Shown piece after piece: positions 45,729 through 55,490 of a stretch of DNA of 64,000 nucleotides. A program made the position numbers and the translations under genes. The notes beneath the pieces were generated by a model. The model was not told where the DNA came from. It did no database searches and saw only the letters and a program-made list of their open reading frames with translations. Source of the DNA: Terebella lapidaria (Eukaryota; Annelida; Polychaeta; Terebellida; Terebellidae); contig OX424560.1 in the NCBI GenBank assembly GCA_949152475.1, positions 43,416,719 through 43,480,718 on the forward strand, read 5' to 3'. How positions within the stretch are numbered: the stretch's first letter is position 1; each line of letters opens with the position of its first letter.

Positions 45729-47076
45729 GTGCGGGACATCTCAGCAAGTGCATTTGTAGCTCATAGTTATTTGAAAACAGGGCTCCACAGCTGAAACATT
45801 TCATTGTCTTGTCCGACTGCCATTCTAGAGATTTTGTATTACTTTGAGATGCTGCGGGTTGGCCCGAGGCTGGACTCTCGGATGACTGACTGTGAAGCGG
45901 GTTCGGTCGCAGGCGTTTATTTTCCTGCGTTGTCGGTTTCAGGTCCACGACAAGATGTCCGTAGGGCTCAGAGGTTGCGCTGTCGAACTCTTGAAGAAAC
46001 TTTTGGGGGCAGGCGGGATACATTTGCCTGGCCAGGGTCATGATTTGCTGCTGATCAATAGGGTTTCTGAACAGAGTCAGATAATGACAGTTTCTCCTCT
46101 GAGTCGGGTCCTTGCTGTAGTAGAGGTTCTGGTTCAAGCAAATGACGCTCAGGTTCCGATGGTGGCTCCCTTCCGTGAACAAGTCCGTGATTCTCGGATC
46201 CTTGGCGGAAATAGACATGAGGTCGTCCAGGACGATGACGTTATTGTCCGTAGGTGAGACGAAGTCATCGGAATCCAGATTGATAGGTATCCCCTGTATG
46301 AACTGCACGGGAGGCTGCACACTAGACCTTACGATGTCGTAGAGGGGTTGCCATCTCTTGTACAGCCATATGATCCTGGTAGGGGCGGGGAATATTTGAC
46401 CGGACTCCAAGAGGGATTTTACCCAAGCCGTCTTCCCACACCCAGTAGGTCCTGACACGTTCAGGGTGAAGGGGTGTTGAAATACCAGGGGATCCATATA
46501 ATTGACGGACCAGTGCTTTTGCTGCTGTGGCTGAGGATGAGGCTGCCAAGCCTGTGGCTGTGGCTGAGGCTGAGGCTGTGGCTGAGGATGAGGATGAGGC
46601 TGAGGCTGAGGCTGAGGCTGCCAAGGCTTTGGCTGAGGCTGAGGCTGAGGCTGAGGCTGTGGCTGCCAAGCCTGAGCCTGAGGCTGAGGCTGCCAAGCCT
46701 GAGGCTGAGGCTGCCAAGGCTGAGGCTGTGGCTGAGGCTGAGGCTGAGGCTGAGGCTGTGGCGGCGGCAATGGCTGAGGCTGTGGCTGAGGCTGAGGCTG
46801 AGGCTGAGGCTGTGGCTGAGGCTGAGGCTGAGGCTGAGGCTGTGGCTGTGGCTGAGGCTGTGGCGGCGGAGGCTGCCAAGGCTGAGGCTGTGGCTGCCAA
46901 GGCTGAGGCTGAGGCTGTGGCTGAGGCTGAGGCTGAGGCTGTGGCTGTGGCTGAGGCTGTGGCGGCGGCGGCAATGGCTGTGGCGGCGGCGGCAACGCCT
47001 GTGGCGGCGGCAATGGTTGCAGTGGCGGTAGTGTCATCACTTGCTGCAGCTTAGTTGTATTGTGTACAGTAAGCAT
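45703..47076 (-). CDS. Polinton-type packaging ATPase with P/Q-rich N-terminus
   Basis: A 457-residue open frame on the minus strand. Residues 1 to about 190 are almost only P and Q, encoded by CAGCCT-type hexamers. The ATPase domain follows: HPFTLNVSGPTGCGKTAWVK (Walker A GPTGCGKT), RIIWLYKRWQPLYD, VIVLDDLMSISAKD (Walker B), LFTEGSHHRNLSVICLNQNL and LTLFRNPIDQQQIMTLARQM. This is the wording of the poxvirus A32-like/FtsK-HerA ATPase of Polintons, which packages DNA in related viruses. A C2H2-like finger follows near the C-terminus (CFSCGALFSNNYELQMHLLRC). The last few residues of the frame are read from the opposite arm, so the original end of the gene is not preserved as such. Confidence 0.8.
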   Translation of the reverse strand: MLTVHNTTKLQQVMTLPPLQPLPPPQALPPPPQPLPPPPQPQPQPQPQPQPQPQPQPQPWQPQPQPWQPPPPQPQPQPQPQPQPQPQPQPQPQPQPQPQPQPLPPPQPQPQPQPQPQPQPWQPQPQAWQPQPQAQAWQPQPQPQPQPQPKPWQPQPQPQPHPHPQPQPQPQPQPQAWQPHPQPQQQKHWSVNYMDPLVFQHPFTLNVSGPTGCGKTAWVKSLLESGQIFPAPTRIIWLYKRWQPLYDIVRSSVQPPVQFIQGIPINLDSDDFVSPTDNNVIVLDDLMSISAKDPRITDLFTEGSHHRNLSVICLNQNLYYSKDPTQRRNCHYLTLFRNPIDQQQIMTLARQMYPACPQKFLQEFDSATSEPYGHLVVDLKPTTQENKRLRPNPLHSQSSESPASGQPAASQSNTKSLEWQSDKTMKCFSCGALFSNNYELQMHLLRCPAHDDVIVRR

Positions 47077-47838
47077 ATGTCGCCTAACATCATGGGCTCA
47101 TGAAAATTTCTTCAGACATATAGAGCAGGTATCCATGTTCACTCTTCAGTTGTATATTGCGCATGCGTAGTTTAGCGAACCAAAAAAATATAAATTTTTT
47201 TTAAAATACAGAAAAAGGAGTCCATGTATAGGCCATTGTGTAGAAATTGTATATATAGTAGATGTGTGCTGAGAAATAAAAAACCTGAGAAAATGGTATA
47301 GACTCGTTTTAATATGATGCTTATAATTTGAATAAAAAGGAAAGTTTATTTGAATTTTTTTTTAAAAATATTGCAAAAATTAATACATGATTTTCCAAAC
47401 ATTTATGGGTACGTTATGATTTTCCAAACATTTCTGGGAACATTATGATTTTTCAGACAATCATGGGTACGTTAAGATTTTCCAGACATAAATGGGTACG
47501 TTATGATTTTTCAGACATTTATGGGTACGTTATGATTTTTCAAACATTTATGGGAACGTTATGATTTTCCAAACGTTTATGGTACCGTTATGATTTTCCA
47601 AACTTTTATGGGTGCGTTATGATATTCCAGACATTCATGGGTACGTTATGATTTTTCAAACATTTATGGGAACGTTATGATTTTTCAAACATTTACGGGT
47701 ACGTTATGACGAACCCTAAACAGAAACCGGAAGTGACGTCATATAACCACCGAAACCAAAACCGGAAGTGACATCATATAACCATAGCAAAAACCATGGG
47801 TTTTTCCAAAAAAAACTCAAATCCGGGTCCTTACTACT
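46232..47838 (-). repeat. Right inverted arm of the fold-back element
   Basis: Inverse of 43742-45728, shorter by about 380 bases, mostly in the CAGCCT tract. It carries the start and N-terminal half of the ATPase gene in the orientation continuous with the single-copy centre. Confidence 0.85.
47390..47708 (-). repeat. Eleven 29-bp subterminal repeats, right arm
   Basis: Exact-length (319 bases) mirror of the array at 43872-44190, again 130 bases from the element end. Unit-to-unit variants occur in the same order in both arms, so the array was copied as a block. Confidence 0.88.
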
Positions 47839-47844
47839 CTTATG

Positions 47845-49105
47845 TACATGTGCATGTGACAAAATCATCTATTTGTGGGACATAAATATTCTACTTTTGC
47901 CCCTCTTCTACGTTGCACAAGCTGTATTTTGTTGGATCTTTATTTAGCACCCTCGTGGAATTGCTTCACATTTCTTTACATTTCCAGTTCTGAGAGCCTA
48001 AAAATTGGATACCGAGCATCGAGAGGTAGTTGGTTTCTGGGGCCCTAGGCGGGCCCAGAGCCCACGCCTGCTTGTTGTATTAATCTAACACAAACTTAAT
48101 TCTTCTGTCAATTGAATTGCAAAGTGTGAAATCAAGTTGGAAAATAAAACAAGCTGGGACATATTGAGTGAACGGGTGAAGTAACTTATAAATTTATAAT
48201 TTTGTTGTTGTTGTTCTTTATGCCACTTATGATGTCAGAATGGGCATTAGCCTATGATTGACATGCTTGTATATTCACTTGGAGAAATACATGCCAATTA
48301 TTATCGACCTGGAAATAATTGTATATTTTTAATTGGAGAAAGGCTTTTGAATTCATAAACATCAACGGCATATTTAAGAATATAAGAAGTATATGCACAG
48401 AAACGGGTTTGTTATGCACATACGAGTATAGTGTATATGGCAATAGAAAATCATCACACTTGTTAATGTGTTGAGTATCTAGCAGTGAATATTATTTTGA
48501 TAGTTATTTTTCACTTTAATGAATATGAAAATGTTGTTGATTTGAACGTTTGATATTAATAAAAAAAGTGTCTGCTTGATAGCAGCACATTTTCGAGCTC
48601 TGAGAGCTTCACATTTCATCACAGAGCATCTAAAAGTCGTTGGTATCTGGGGCCCTATCCGGGCCCCAGACTCCACGCCTGTTGCATTCGTTAGTCTACC
48701 CAACTTTCCCCTCCTTTTGGACATTTTGTGTCCGCCTCTGTGTAGTACTAGGTTGCATGCCCAATGCAGGGCTATTTTGTGTCGATCTGTCTATTCTATA
48801 ATCTTTTGCTAATTGCATGCTGGGGGATTATTCTGTGTCAAAAAAGTATTATTTGCCATGCATTTTTTATGCATAAATACTATTTTTATTCAAAGTGACT
48901 TTTCCTCGAAAATGCAAAAAAGATACCAGCTGTGAACACTGGTAAATGTGTCTAGAAATCAGCAGTTACTCTCCCAGAATACACCAGAGAGCACCGTACA
49001 GAGAGTAGATTTCTCGGGGGGCTTACGGCGCCCCCCGAACCCCCAGACCGTTATGTACTGTGTCAATAGGGCCGGACCAATAACTATATGGTGTCTACGC
49101 CTCTG
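47845..49105. other. Right part of the hAT-like element, noncoding
   Basis: Two related blocks, 47988-48080 and 48594-48685, share CTCTGAGAG, GGTATCTGGGGCCCTA-like and CCACGCCTG sequence. A TTTCTCGGGGGGCTTACGGC-type GC-rich stretch is at about 49010-49045. No transposase domain was recognised. Confidence 0.55.
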
Positions 49106-49113
49106 CGGAGCAT

Positions 49114-49564
49114 TGTATATTTGTATTGAATGTTTTAAATTCAGTATCATCAAAATTTTGATACGCAATAGGTGCATTTGATTTACAAATTTTCATGCCC
49201 GAACATCTAAGGCGCTATTTTGAATTATGTAATATATCCACTTGCTAGTATAATGCACGCCTATATATTCTTTACGGTGGTAGGGGTTCAAAGGGTGGTC
49301 ATAAGCCACGGAGTTTCACGAACGTGGTTTTACGTTGCCATAACACGCACGTGCGAGCGAGCAGCCTTTAGTGGTTAGTTTGAATTGACCGAATAACCCG
49401 ACGATTGCCGAATATTCATTGTCTCCGAGAGGCCTCTGTGAAAAGGTCCATTAACTTAGGAAAGGTTTTGATCAGAAATTTAATTATTATACGGTTCATT
49501 GAACGTTGCAAAGTAATGAGAAGAGTACCGTCTTATAGTACGAACAGGACAACCAGCAAACGTT
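49114..49564. other. No gene recognised
   Basis: Noncoding sequence between the hAT-like element and the LINE tail. Confidence 0.5.
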
Positions 49565-49615
<51 letters not shown>

Positions 49616-49616
49616 T
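49565..49616. repeat. (AATC)n microsatellite, LINE tail
   Basis: About 13 perfect tetranucleotides. It sits directly at the 3' end of the minus-strand LINE remnant, so it is the tail of that element rather than an independent microsatellite. Confidence 0.85.
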
Positions 49617-50580
49617 TTATTGGCGCATTTGTACAGGGTACAAACATACCATACAATAAAATGAGTAATATTGATGAAAATAATAATAACACTACAGTCT
49701 TGTTTGTATGAGTTGAATAATACGGATCAATTTGTATTTGTTATATACATGCCGGCACTGTACATTCTCACGGGATTCTGGCAGAGTGTATATTTTTAAT
49801 GCGAGAAACGATGGCGTCGACGATATATGTGTGGTTTTTCTCTTTGTGTGACCCCATCTGAAAATCAAGTATTAATCTTAATTTGTCGTTGAGTGAAGAC
49901 CACATGTACGTTTTGGAAATACTCATCATTCTGTCATTGAATATGGAGCGAATATCTGTGTATTTTTCACATTCAAACAATGGGTAGACGTTTCGGGTTC
50001 GTTATCGTCACACATCAGACAAGTTTTAACATTGTTACTTATAACATTGTTACACATTCGAAGACTAGATATCAGCTTCCGTATACTGGGCGATTTTATT
50101 ATATGTAGGTAATTGCTAAACTGATAGTGATCTTTCACAATATTCAAAATGTGTAATTCTGGACTTTCGGATACTTTGCTGAACCACGTTTGTACATATT
50201 GATCTTGCATTCTTTTCGTGAACTTCAAATACATATATCTACTTGACACAGATGTTGGGTCAATCAATGAATCTCCCAATCCATTCCACTTTAGCAAATA
50301 ATTAATTCCTTCTGACCAAGCACATATTCGAGAAATTTCCTGAACAAATGATTTTTCATTAATATATTAGGGGAAAAACCCGTGGCCAGCTTATGCCAAT
50401 ATTTTATGCCAAGTCCGAGAAACTTTATACCTATCGGAAAGCGGCCCAGTTCTCCTATTATGGCAATGGTACTCGCAAATTTAGACATGTGAAGGATGTA
50501 TTTTAAAAATTGGGTATGCATCTTTTCGTAAACAGTATATTGTTGTATATTGTCATTAAACATTGGGTTCACACGTACTG
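49617..50580 (-). pseudogene. LINE (non-LTR retrotransposon) 3' end
   Basis: The minus-strand reading at 50572-50291 gives YEKMHTQFLKYILHMSKFAS, then IAIIGELGRFPIGIKF and GIKYWHKL. This is the C-terminal region of invertebrate LINE ORF2 proteins (K-FLKY-LG...GELGR-P...YW-KL). 50297-49926 and 49980-49768 continue it in other frames (CLMCDDNEPETSTHCL, a C-terminal Cys/His patch, then FECEKYTDIR). It is 5'-truncated at about 50580 and frameshifted twice. The 3' UTR (ATTTGTACAGGGTACAAAC region, short palindrome) ends in the AATC tail. Confidence 0.7.
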
Positions 50581-51127
50581 GTCGAAGTACTGTACGTCAC
50601 TGTGACCATACAGGGAAGGGCGTAGAAATTACCGAGTCCTTCAACGCATAAAACAACACAGAAAACAGAAAGCGACGTCACTTTTTGCCATTCTAGACAT
50701 CAATTAACACAACCCACAAGGACAGTAGCCTCCTGATTTCCGCGCATGCTGACATGTCCTGTACGCCTGGTCAAATGTTCAGTGGACAGGAATGCGCCCG
50801 AGGCCTCTCACATGTAGCAAGTGAACACGTCTCCAAATAACCGCCCAGGGCGCGTATATTGGACACGTGAGCATGCCGCCGGACCGAACAAGCTGATATT
50901 ACAATCTTCTTTTTCATTTTCTCAACTTTTCTCAACGGTTATAGTTGTTCACGTCGGTAAACACGGTGCTTGGGGCGGAGTTCTCCTTCGACTGACGCAA
51001 CCAGTCCTGCACAGAGACACTTACAGCAGTGATCAGACCGGACAGAAAGCACCTGTCGTGGGCACATGTGTACTGGATCAGTGGCTATCATACACGAGAA
51101 CTCCCCGGACTCAGCTGATCTCACACA
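50581..51127. other. Possible 5' region of a host gene
   Basis: No transposon signature seen. It precedes the candidate signal-peptide exon, and a pyrimidine-rich stretch lies at 50900-50940. I cannot place a transcription start. Confidence 0.35.
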
Positions 51128-51191
51128 ATGGAGACACAGTTTTTGCTGATGATTTTGTGTGGTTCTTTTGTTTATGCAAACGGCCAAATTG
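51128..51191 (+). CDS. Candidate first coding exon: signal peptide, phase-1 donor
   Basis: ATG at 51128 lies in a strong start context (A at -3, G at +4). It encodes METQFLLMILCGSFV, followed by YANGQI: a short polar start, a hydrophobic core of about 11 residues and a small-residue cleavage region. This has the form of a secretory signal peptide. After 21 codons and one base the sequence is G|GTGAGT, a consensus splice donor at 51192, in phase 1 as is usual after signal-peptide exons of extracellular proteins. No downstream exon was identified. The open frame that runs across this exon in another phase (50821-51195) shows no domain. It remains a prediction. Confidence 0.4.
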
Positions 51192-52115
51192 GTGAGTAGG
51201 ATCCAGTTATTGCTAGCGATATAACGGGGTAAACCTAAGACTGTAAAATCAATCAATGGCTGAGACAGCCTGAAAAATATTTGCTGACTTTATATTCGGC
51301 AGTGGGTGACATAATTGGCTAACTAGCTCCAAAGATTTTCCATACCAAGATAGGGAACTCACGTCATTACGTGCGACCAATTGAACAGTGGCGCCACACG
51401 ACGGAGTCTCTGTAAAAATGACGTTTTGGCGGCAAATAGGCGCACGATTTCTAGCCCGACATGCAGCATTGAAATACTGATTGCGAAAATTCTACCGGAG
51501 TGATCCCGACATTTTATTTCATTTATTCCATGTGTACAATCCATTAGACATGTAGACCAAATTTTGGAAGTTTCTACCGTATGAATTTTTTTCTGGGGCT
51601 GGTAATTCATTTTGAGCTGAATAATATTGCGGATTTCGAAGGCTAGCTGAATTTCGTTCAGAAGTGTTTTGCAATGAATCCAACGCGACGACCCCTATTT
51701 TCTAATCAACAGTTTCAATCTACACATATCACGTGATAATCAGACACATTTGGAAAGAAATCTGATGAACACATTTTTACCTGTTGGTGATAATTCATGA
51801 ACCATCTGGAAATATTATACGATTATTGCATGATAAATCCAGCGTAACGGAAGAGCGACCATGTGAGTGCATGGGTTGTGCAGAATTTTTCAACTTAGCC
51901 ATATATTTTATTACAACAGTGTCATCTATATACTCTCCTGAATATGATGGCAAATTTTCAAGTCAGTTCGTCCAGGAATGGGCGTGTTGCAAACATGTGT
52001 GTGTGCCCTCTCATCGTGAGACTTCGTTCCAAAATGTCGCGGGAATATCAACGAAAAACTATGAAACCGATGCCCGAACGTTCTTGTTTCAGTCCAGGAT
52101 TGTGACAAAACCAAC
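51192..52115. other. Candidate intron, noncoding
   Basis: Contains one copy (about 51321-51417) of a dispersed repeat seen inverted at 58170-58275. It also contains the motif CCAACGCGACGACCCC (about 51678-51693), which resembles the Gypsy target site about 440 bases downstream. No coding domain was seen. Confidence 0.45.
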
Positions 52116-52120
52116 GCGAT

Positions 52121-52318
52121 TGTAATGTTCATCAAAGAAATAAATCCACACAGGACTAGAGAGTAAACTTTGTATTGTTCACAAAAATAATAGCTTCATG
52201 CGCGTCGCCATCTTGCTAATCAACATAATTAATTCCATGTATTACTGCATATTATCGTAACCAAATGTCAATGAATATCAACACCGAATAGCATCGTAAC
52301 TATCTTGAGAATACTACA
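52121..52318 (-). repeat. 3' LTR of the young Gypsy
   Basis: 198 bp, TGTAATGTTCATCAAAG...GAGAATACTACA on the plus strand. Nearly identical to 56618-56815. Confidence 0.92.
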
Positions 52319-52514
52319 TTTCCTCCCAACCTTAGTAAAATGGTATAACTTCAACATATATACTGGTTACTGGTGTCAAACATGATTACATGAACAAATG
52401 TTTAACCAAACCTAATGACCAATTACTATGGTTATCAAACAACATACATATATCATCACACTAGTATCATGATCATAGACAAAACACAAAATGTTCAACA
52501 ACAAAGTTCATTGA

Positions 52515-53963
52515 TCACTTTCGGACATAGTCTCTCAACCAAACTGGTTGACGAACTTGACGTCCATATCGAGTCTGAATCCTGGGTCTCTGTCGGGCGA
52601 TACCAGGTTCGTCTTGGTTGACATGGTGATGAGCTTGGTTACGGTCCTGCACAACCTCCTCATCTCTGACCTCTACATTGTCCTCGTTCTGTGGTACTTC
52701 CAAATTGTCCTGTGGTGCTTGGATCTCCTGATCACTGATAGACATGTCTGATGTGTCACTGGCACCATCAGCGTCATCATAGTCCAATTTCTTCATATGT
52801 GAACTGTTCCGTGTTGTGATCCTCCCATCTGATAGTCTTTTGGCTGTAATGGCTGATCCTCTCATCATAACGATTCTGTACGGTTTCGGGTCGTACCATG
52901 ACGTTAGTTTCGTTTTCCTGTTCTGTTTCACTAAAACAACGTCTCCAATCTGAAAGTTGCTCTCCTTTGTTCGTCGATTGTTGTCAGCATAATCTTTCGC
53001 TTTCTTTTTCGCATCAGTGTCACAATCACGGATTTGTTGATCTGGTAACACTGTTGGAAGTGACGGCAGTTTTGTTCGCACAGCTCTGTTGAATGACAAC
53101 TTGTAAGGACTAGCTCCTGTGCTTGGGTGTGGTGTTGCTCTGTAGCTGGCGAAGAACACATACATCTCTGTTTTCCAGTCTTTTCCCGAAATGTGCGCTG
53201 TCTTTGCCAATTTTCCCAGGTTTTTCATGAAATTCTCAGCCTGAGAATTTGCCTCGGGCCACAGAGGTGTTACACGATGATGTTTGATACCTTTCTCTTG
53301 CATGAACTGCTTAAAAGCTTCACTTTGGAAAGGCGGACCATTGTCAGTTTTGAGCTCTTCCGGAATCCCATGTGTTGCAAAGATTTTGTTGAAAATGGGA
53401 ATTGTCACTTCTGCTGATGTACTTGCGACTACTTCCACCTCAGGATATCTTGAGTAGCCATCTATGACAAGTAGAACCAGTTTTCCATCCGGGAAAGGTC
53501 CACAAAAATCTGGACTGGCTTTCACCCAAGGTCCACTGGGTAACTCTGTCATGCTGAGGGGTTCACGTGTCGATGTTTTCGTGGTTGCCTGGCATGGTAT
53601 GCATTTCGCAACTTTTTCTTCCACTTTTTGGTCAATGCGTGGGAACCATACCTTTAATCTCAGTAATTGCTTGGTCTTTGTGATACCCATATGTCCTTCG
53701 TGACATATGTCAATCACTCGATCACGGAGCTTGCTTGGGATCACAATTCTTGCATCATGAAGCACGAGACCTTCTGCGTAACTCAGCTCGTGGAATATGT
53801 TGTAGAATGCTCGATTGACGTCTGTATCACGCTTGCAAGATTCTAGATTTCCATCTTTAATGTACTGGATCAACTTTGTCATCTCAGTATCTTCCTTGGT
53901 TTCATGTTGTAGCTCTTGTAACGTTAGAGCAATGGGAACTGTATTCTGCAGAATGGAATTCAC
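52515..53963 (-). CDS. Gypsy integrase region of pol
   Basis: A 482-residue open stretch with the zinc-binding region (VIDICHEGHMGITKTKQLLR...CIPCQATTK). The core shows D, D and E in SPDFCGPFPDGKL, LKTDNGPPFQSEAF and PEANSQAENF. The C-terminal part has FQIGDVVLVKQNRKTKL and a charged tail (DGASDTSDMS) ending in QTRYGRQVRQPVWLRDYV. It follows the reverse transcriptase/RNase H stretch directly. Confidence 0.88.
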   Translation of the reverse strand: MNSILQNTVPIALTLQELQHETKEDTEMTKLIQYIKDGNLESCKRDTDVNRAFYNIFHELSYAEGLVLHDARIVIPSKLRDRVIDICHEGHMGITKTKQLLRLKVWFPRIDQKVEEKVAKCIPCQATTKTSTREPLSMTELPSGPWVKASPDFCGPFPDGKLVLLVIDGYSRYPEVEVVASTSAEVTIPIFNKIFATHGIPEELKTDNGPPFQSEAFKQFMQEKGIKHHRVTPLWPEANSQAENFMKNLGKLAKTAHISGKDWKTEMYVFFASYRATPHPSTGASPYKLSFNRAVRTKLPSLPTVLPDQQIRDCDTDAKKKAKDYADNNRRTKESNFQIGDVVLVKQNRKTKLTSWYDPKPYRIVMMRGSAITAKRLSDGRITTRNSSHMKKLDYDDADGASDTSDMSISDQEIQAPQDNLEVPQNEDNVEVRDEEVVQDRNQAHHHVNQDEPGIARQRPRIQTRYGRQVRQPVWLRDYVRK

Positions 53964-53996
53964 GACTTGCTCACGTCCTATGGTGGTTTTTCTGTC

Positions 53997-55490
53997 TTAT
54001 TCGGTGAGAGGCAAAGCATGCCGGGACAAGTAGTCAGCAATGTTCTCCGTACCTTTGGTGTAGGTAATCTTGAAGTCAAACTGTTGTAGGTAAAGCATCC
54101 ACCTTTCAATCCTGAAGGGTAGGCGGCTGTTTGGGTTGGACATCAGTGAGACCAGGGGCTTGTGGTCTGTTTCCACTGTGAAAGATGCTCCGATCAGGTA
54201 TGCATAACACTTTTCGCATGCCCATCTGATTGCCAATGCCTCACGCTCAATCTGTGAGTATCTCTGCTCCACTGGTGTTAAACTTCGACTGGCACATACT
54301 ACTGGTTGCCAACCGTGTTGTTTCTTCTGAACTAGTATCAAGCCGAGACCTTTTGGTCCTGCGTCAACAGTGAGTTTCAGCGGTTTTCCGGTTTCATAGT
54401 ATCCAAGTACGCTATCTTGTGACAGTGCTTGCTTTAGCTTCTCAAATGCCTTGCTTTCTACAGATGTCCACTTCCAGCGTACACCTTTGTGAGTGAGTTC
54501 TCGAAGCGGTGCTGTCAGCTCAGCAAAGTTTGGAATGAACTGTGCTGAATACTGGGCCATTCCAAGCAGGGATCGGATATCTGCTGTGTTTTCAGGTTTT
54601 GCCATCTTCCGTAGGGCTTCTACTCGTGCCACAGTTGGCTTGGTTCCTTGTTTTGAGAATGTCAAACCAAAGAACTGGACTTCAGGTACACAGAATTTGC
54701 ACTTTTTCATGTTGAACGTCAGACCACACTCTTCAAATCTGTCTAGAAGCGCAATCAAGTTCTTGTTATGTTCATTATGGCCTTTACCATAGACGATGAA
54801 ATCATCTCGGATGTGTAACACACCAGATAGTCCTTGGATAGTGTTATCCATTGCCTGATCAAATATGTCTTGTGCTGAAATTGTTCCATAGTTTAATCTG
54901 GTGTACCTCAATTTTCCTTCCATTCCGTAGAATGTTGTGAGGTGTCTACTTTCTTCAGCTAATTCTAGCTGGTGGTATCCCTCGTTCATGTCTAGTACAC
55001 TGTACACTGTCGATCCGTTGAGCTTGCACTTGATGTCGTCCACAGTCAGTGCCTCCATGATTGGTCTTTTTATTGCAGTGTTTGGCACTCGCATGTCTGA
55101 ACAGTAGCGGATTTGGTCAGGCTTGTGTGGTTTTGGGGCAATCACGGGGTTTGTACACCATGTTGTTGGCTCACATGTTGGTACATCTTCCAGAACACCG
55201 AGTTGTTTGAGCCTCTGTTCTTCGAGTTTTGCCTTTTTCACATAGTTATAGGGGATATGTCGTTGTTTGTGAACGATTGGTGTCACAGAATCATCCACGA
55301 TCAGAGTTGCCTTGATTTTCTTATGTTTTCCGAGTCCAGAGAATACCGTGTTCTTGTAACGGTCAAGCATGTTCACACAGGGTGTGTCTGGCCGAGGTGT
55401 AGCTACTGTGCTTGTGTCATCACTTTCTTGCTCTGTTTTGGTTGATCTTGTGAGATGGAGCAGTCCCAGTTCCCCAGTTCTGTAGAACAT
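53997..55490 (-). CDS. Gypsy reverse transcriptase and RNase H
   Basis: A 497-residue open stretch. The reverse transcriptase shows RYCSDMRVPNTAIKRP, YSVLDMNEGYHQLELAEESR, YTRLNYGTISAQDIFDQAMD and a DD box in LHIRDDFIVYGKGHNEH. The connection is IRSLLGMAQYSAQFIPNFAE. RNase H has KLTVDAGPKGLGLILVQKKQ, YSQIEREALAIRWACEKCYA, FTVETDHKPL and GTENIADYLSRH. The DD-FIVYG form is typical of the Mag/K02A2.6-like branch of Gypsy. It overlaps the gag frame by about 90 bases, consistent with the frameshift read-through used by such elements. Confidence 0.9.
   Translation of the reverse strand: MFYRTGELGLLHLTRSTKTEQESDDTSTVATPRPDTPCVNMLDRYKNTVFSGLGKHKKIKATLIVDDSVTPIVHKQRHIPYNYVKKAKLEEQRLKQLGVLEDVPTCEPTTWCTNPVIAPKPHKPDQIRYCSDMRVPNTAIKRPIMEALTVDDIKCKLNGSTVYSVLDMNEGYHQLELAEESRHLTTFYGMEGKLRYTRLNYGTISAQDIFDQAMDNTIQGLSGVLHIRDDFIVYGKGHNEHNKNLIALLDRFEECGLTFNMKKCKFCVPEVQFFGLTFSKQGTKPTVARVEALRKMAKPENTADIRSLLGMAQYSAQFIPNFAELTAPLRELTHKGVRWKWTSVESKAFEKLKQALSQDSVLGYYETGKPLKLTVDAGPKGLGLILVQKKQHGWQPVVCASRSLTPVEQRYSQIEREALAIRWACEKCYAYLIGASFTVETDHKPLVSLMSNPNSRLPFRIERWMLYLQQFDFKITYTKGTENIADYLSRHALPLTE

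Larger units (their letters stand above)
43742..47838. mobile_element. Polinton/Maverick-derived fold-back element
   Basis: Flanked by an exact 6-bp duplication, CTTATG (43736-43741 and 47839-47844). The termini are AGTAGTAAGGACCCGG and its exact inverse CCGGGTCCTTACTACT. A 6-bp duplication and AG...CT ends are the Polinton signature, and the coding content is a Polinton-type packaging ATPase. The two arms, 43742-45728 and 46232-47838, are inverted copies of each other and meet around a 503-bp single-copy centre. At 4.1 kb it is a small derivative: no polymerase, integrase, protease or capsid genes are seen. The arms are very similar and differ mainly in length of a CAGCCT tract, so the structure is probably young. 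Confidence 0.8.
42402..49105. mobile_element. hAT-like DNA transposon interrupted by a Polinton-type element
   Basis: The terminal inverted repeats are CAGTGGCGTAGACACCA on the left (42402-42418) and CAGAGGCGTAGACACCA on the opposite strand at the right end (49089-49105), a 16/17 match. An exact 8-bp duplication, CGGAGCAT, lies outside both ends (42394-42401 and 49106-49113). An 8-bp duplication and CAG termini fit hAT. Removing the inner element (43742-47838 and its 6-bp duplication) leaves about 2.6 kb, with no transposase recognised, so it appears non-autonomous. The interior includes a tandem array (42945-43530) and two related G/C-rich blocks near 47990-48080 and 48594-48685. Confidence 0.8.

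Noticed and set aside
44526-45759. Ala/Glu-, Leu/Arg- and Ser/Leu-rich open frames on both strands
   Set aside because: They are readings of the CAGCCT hexamer tract in other frames. Only the P/Q frame joins the ATPase domain.
51784-52125. 113-residue plus-strand open frame as a second exon of the candidate gene
   Set aside because: It has no phase-1 acceptor that I could identify, no domain, and it runs into the Gypsy LTR.
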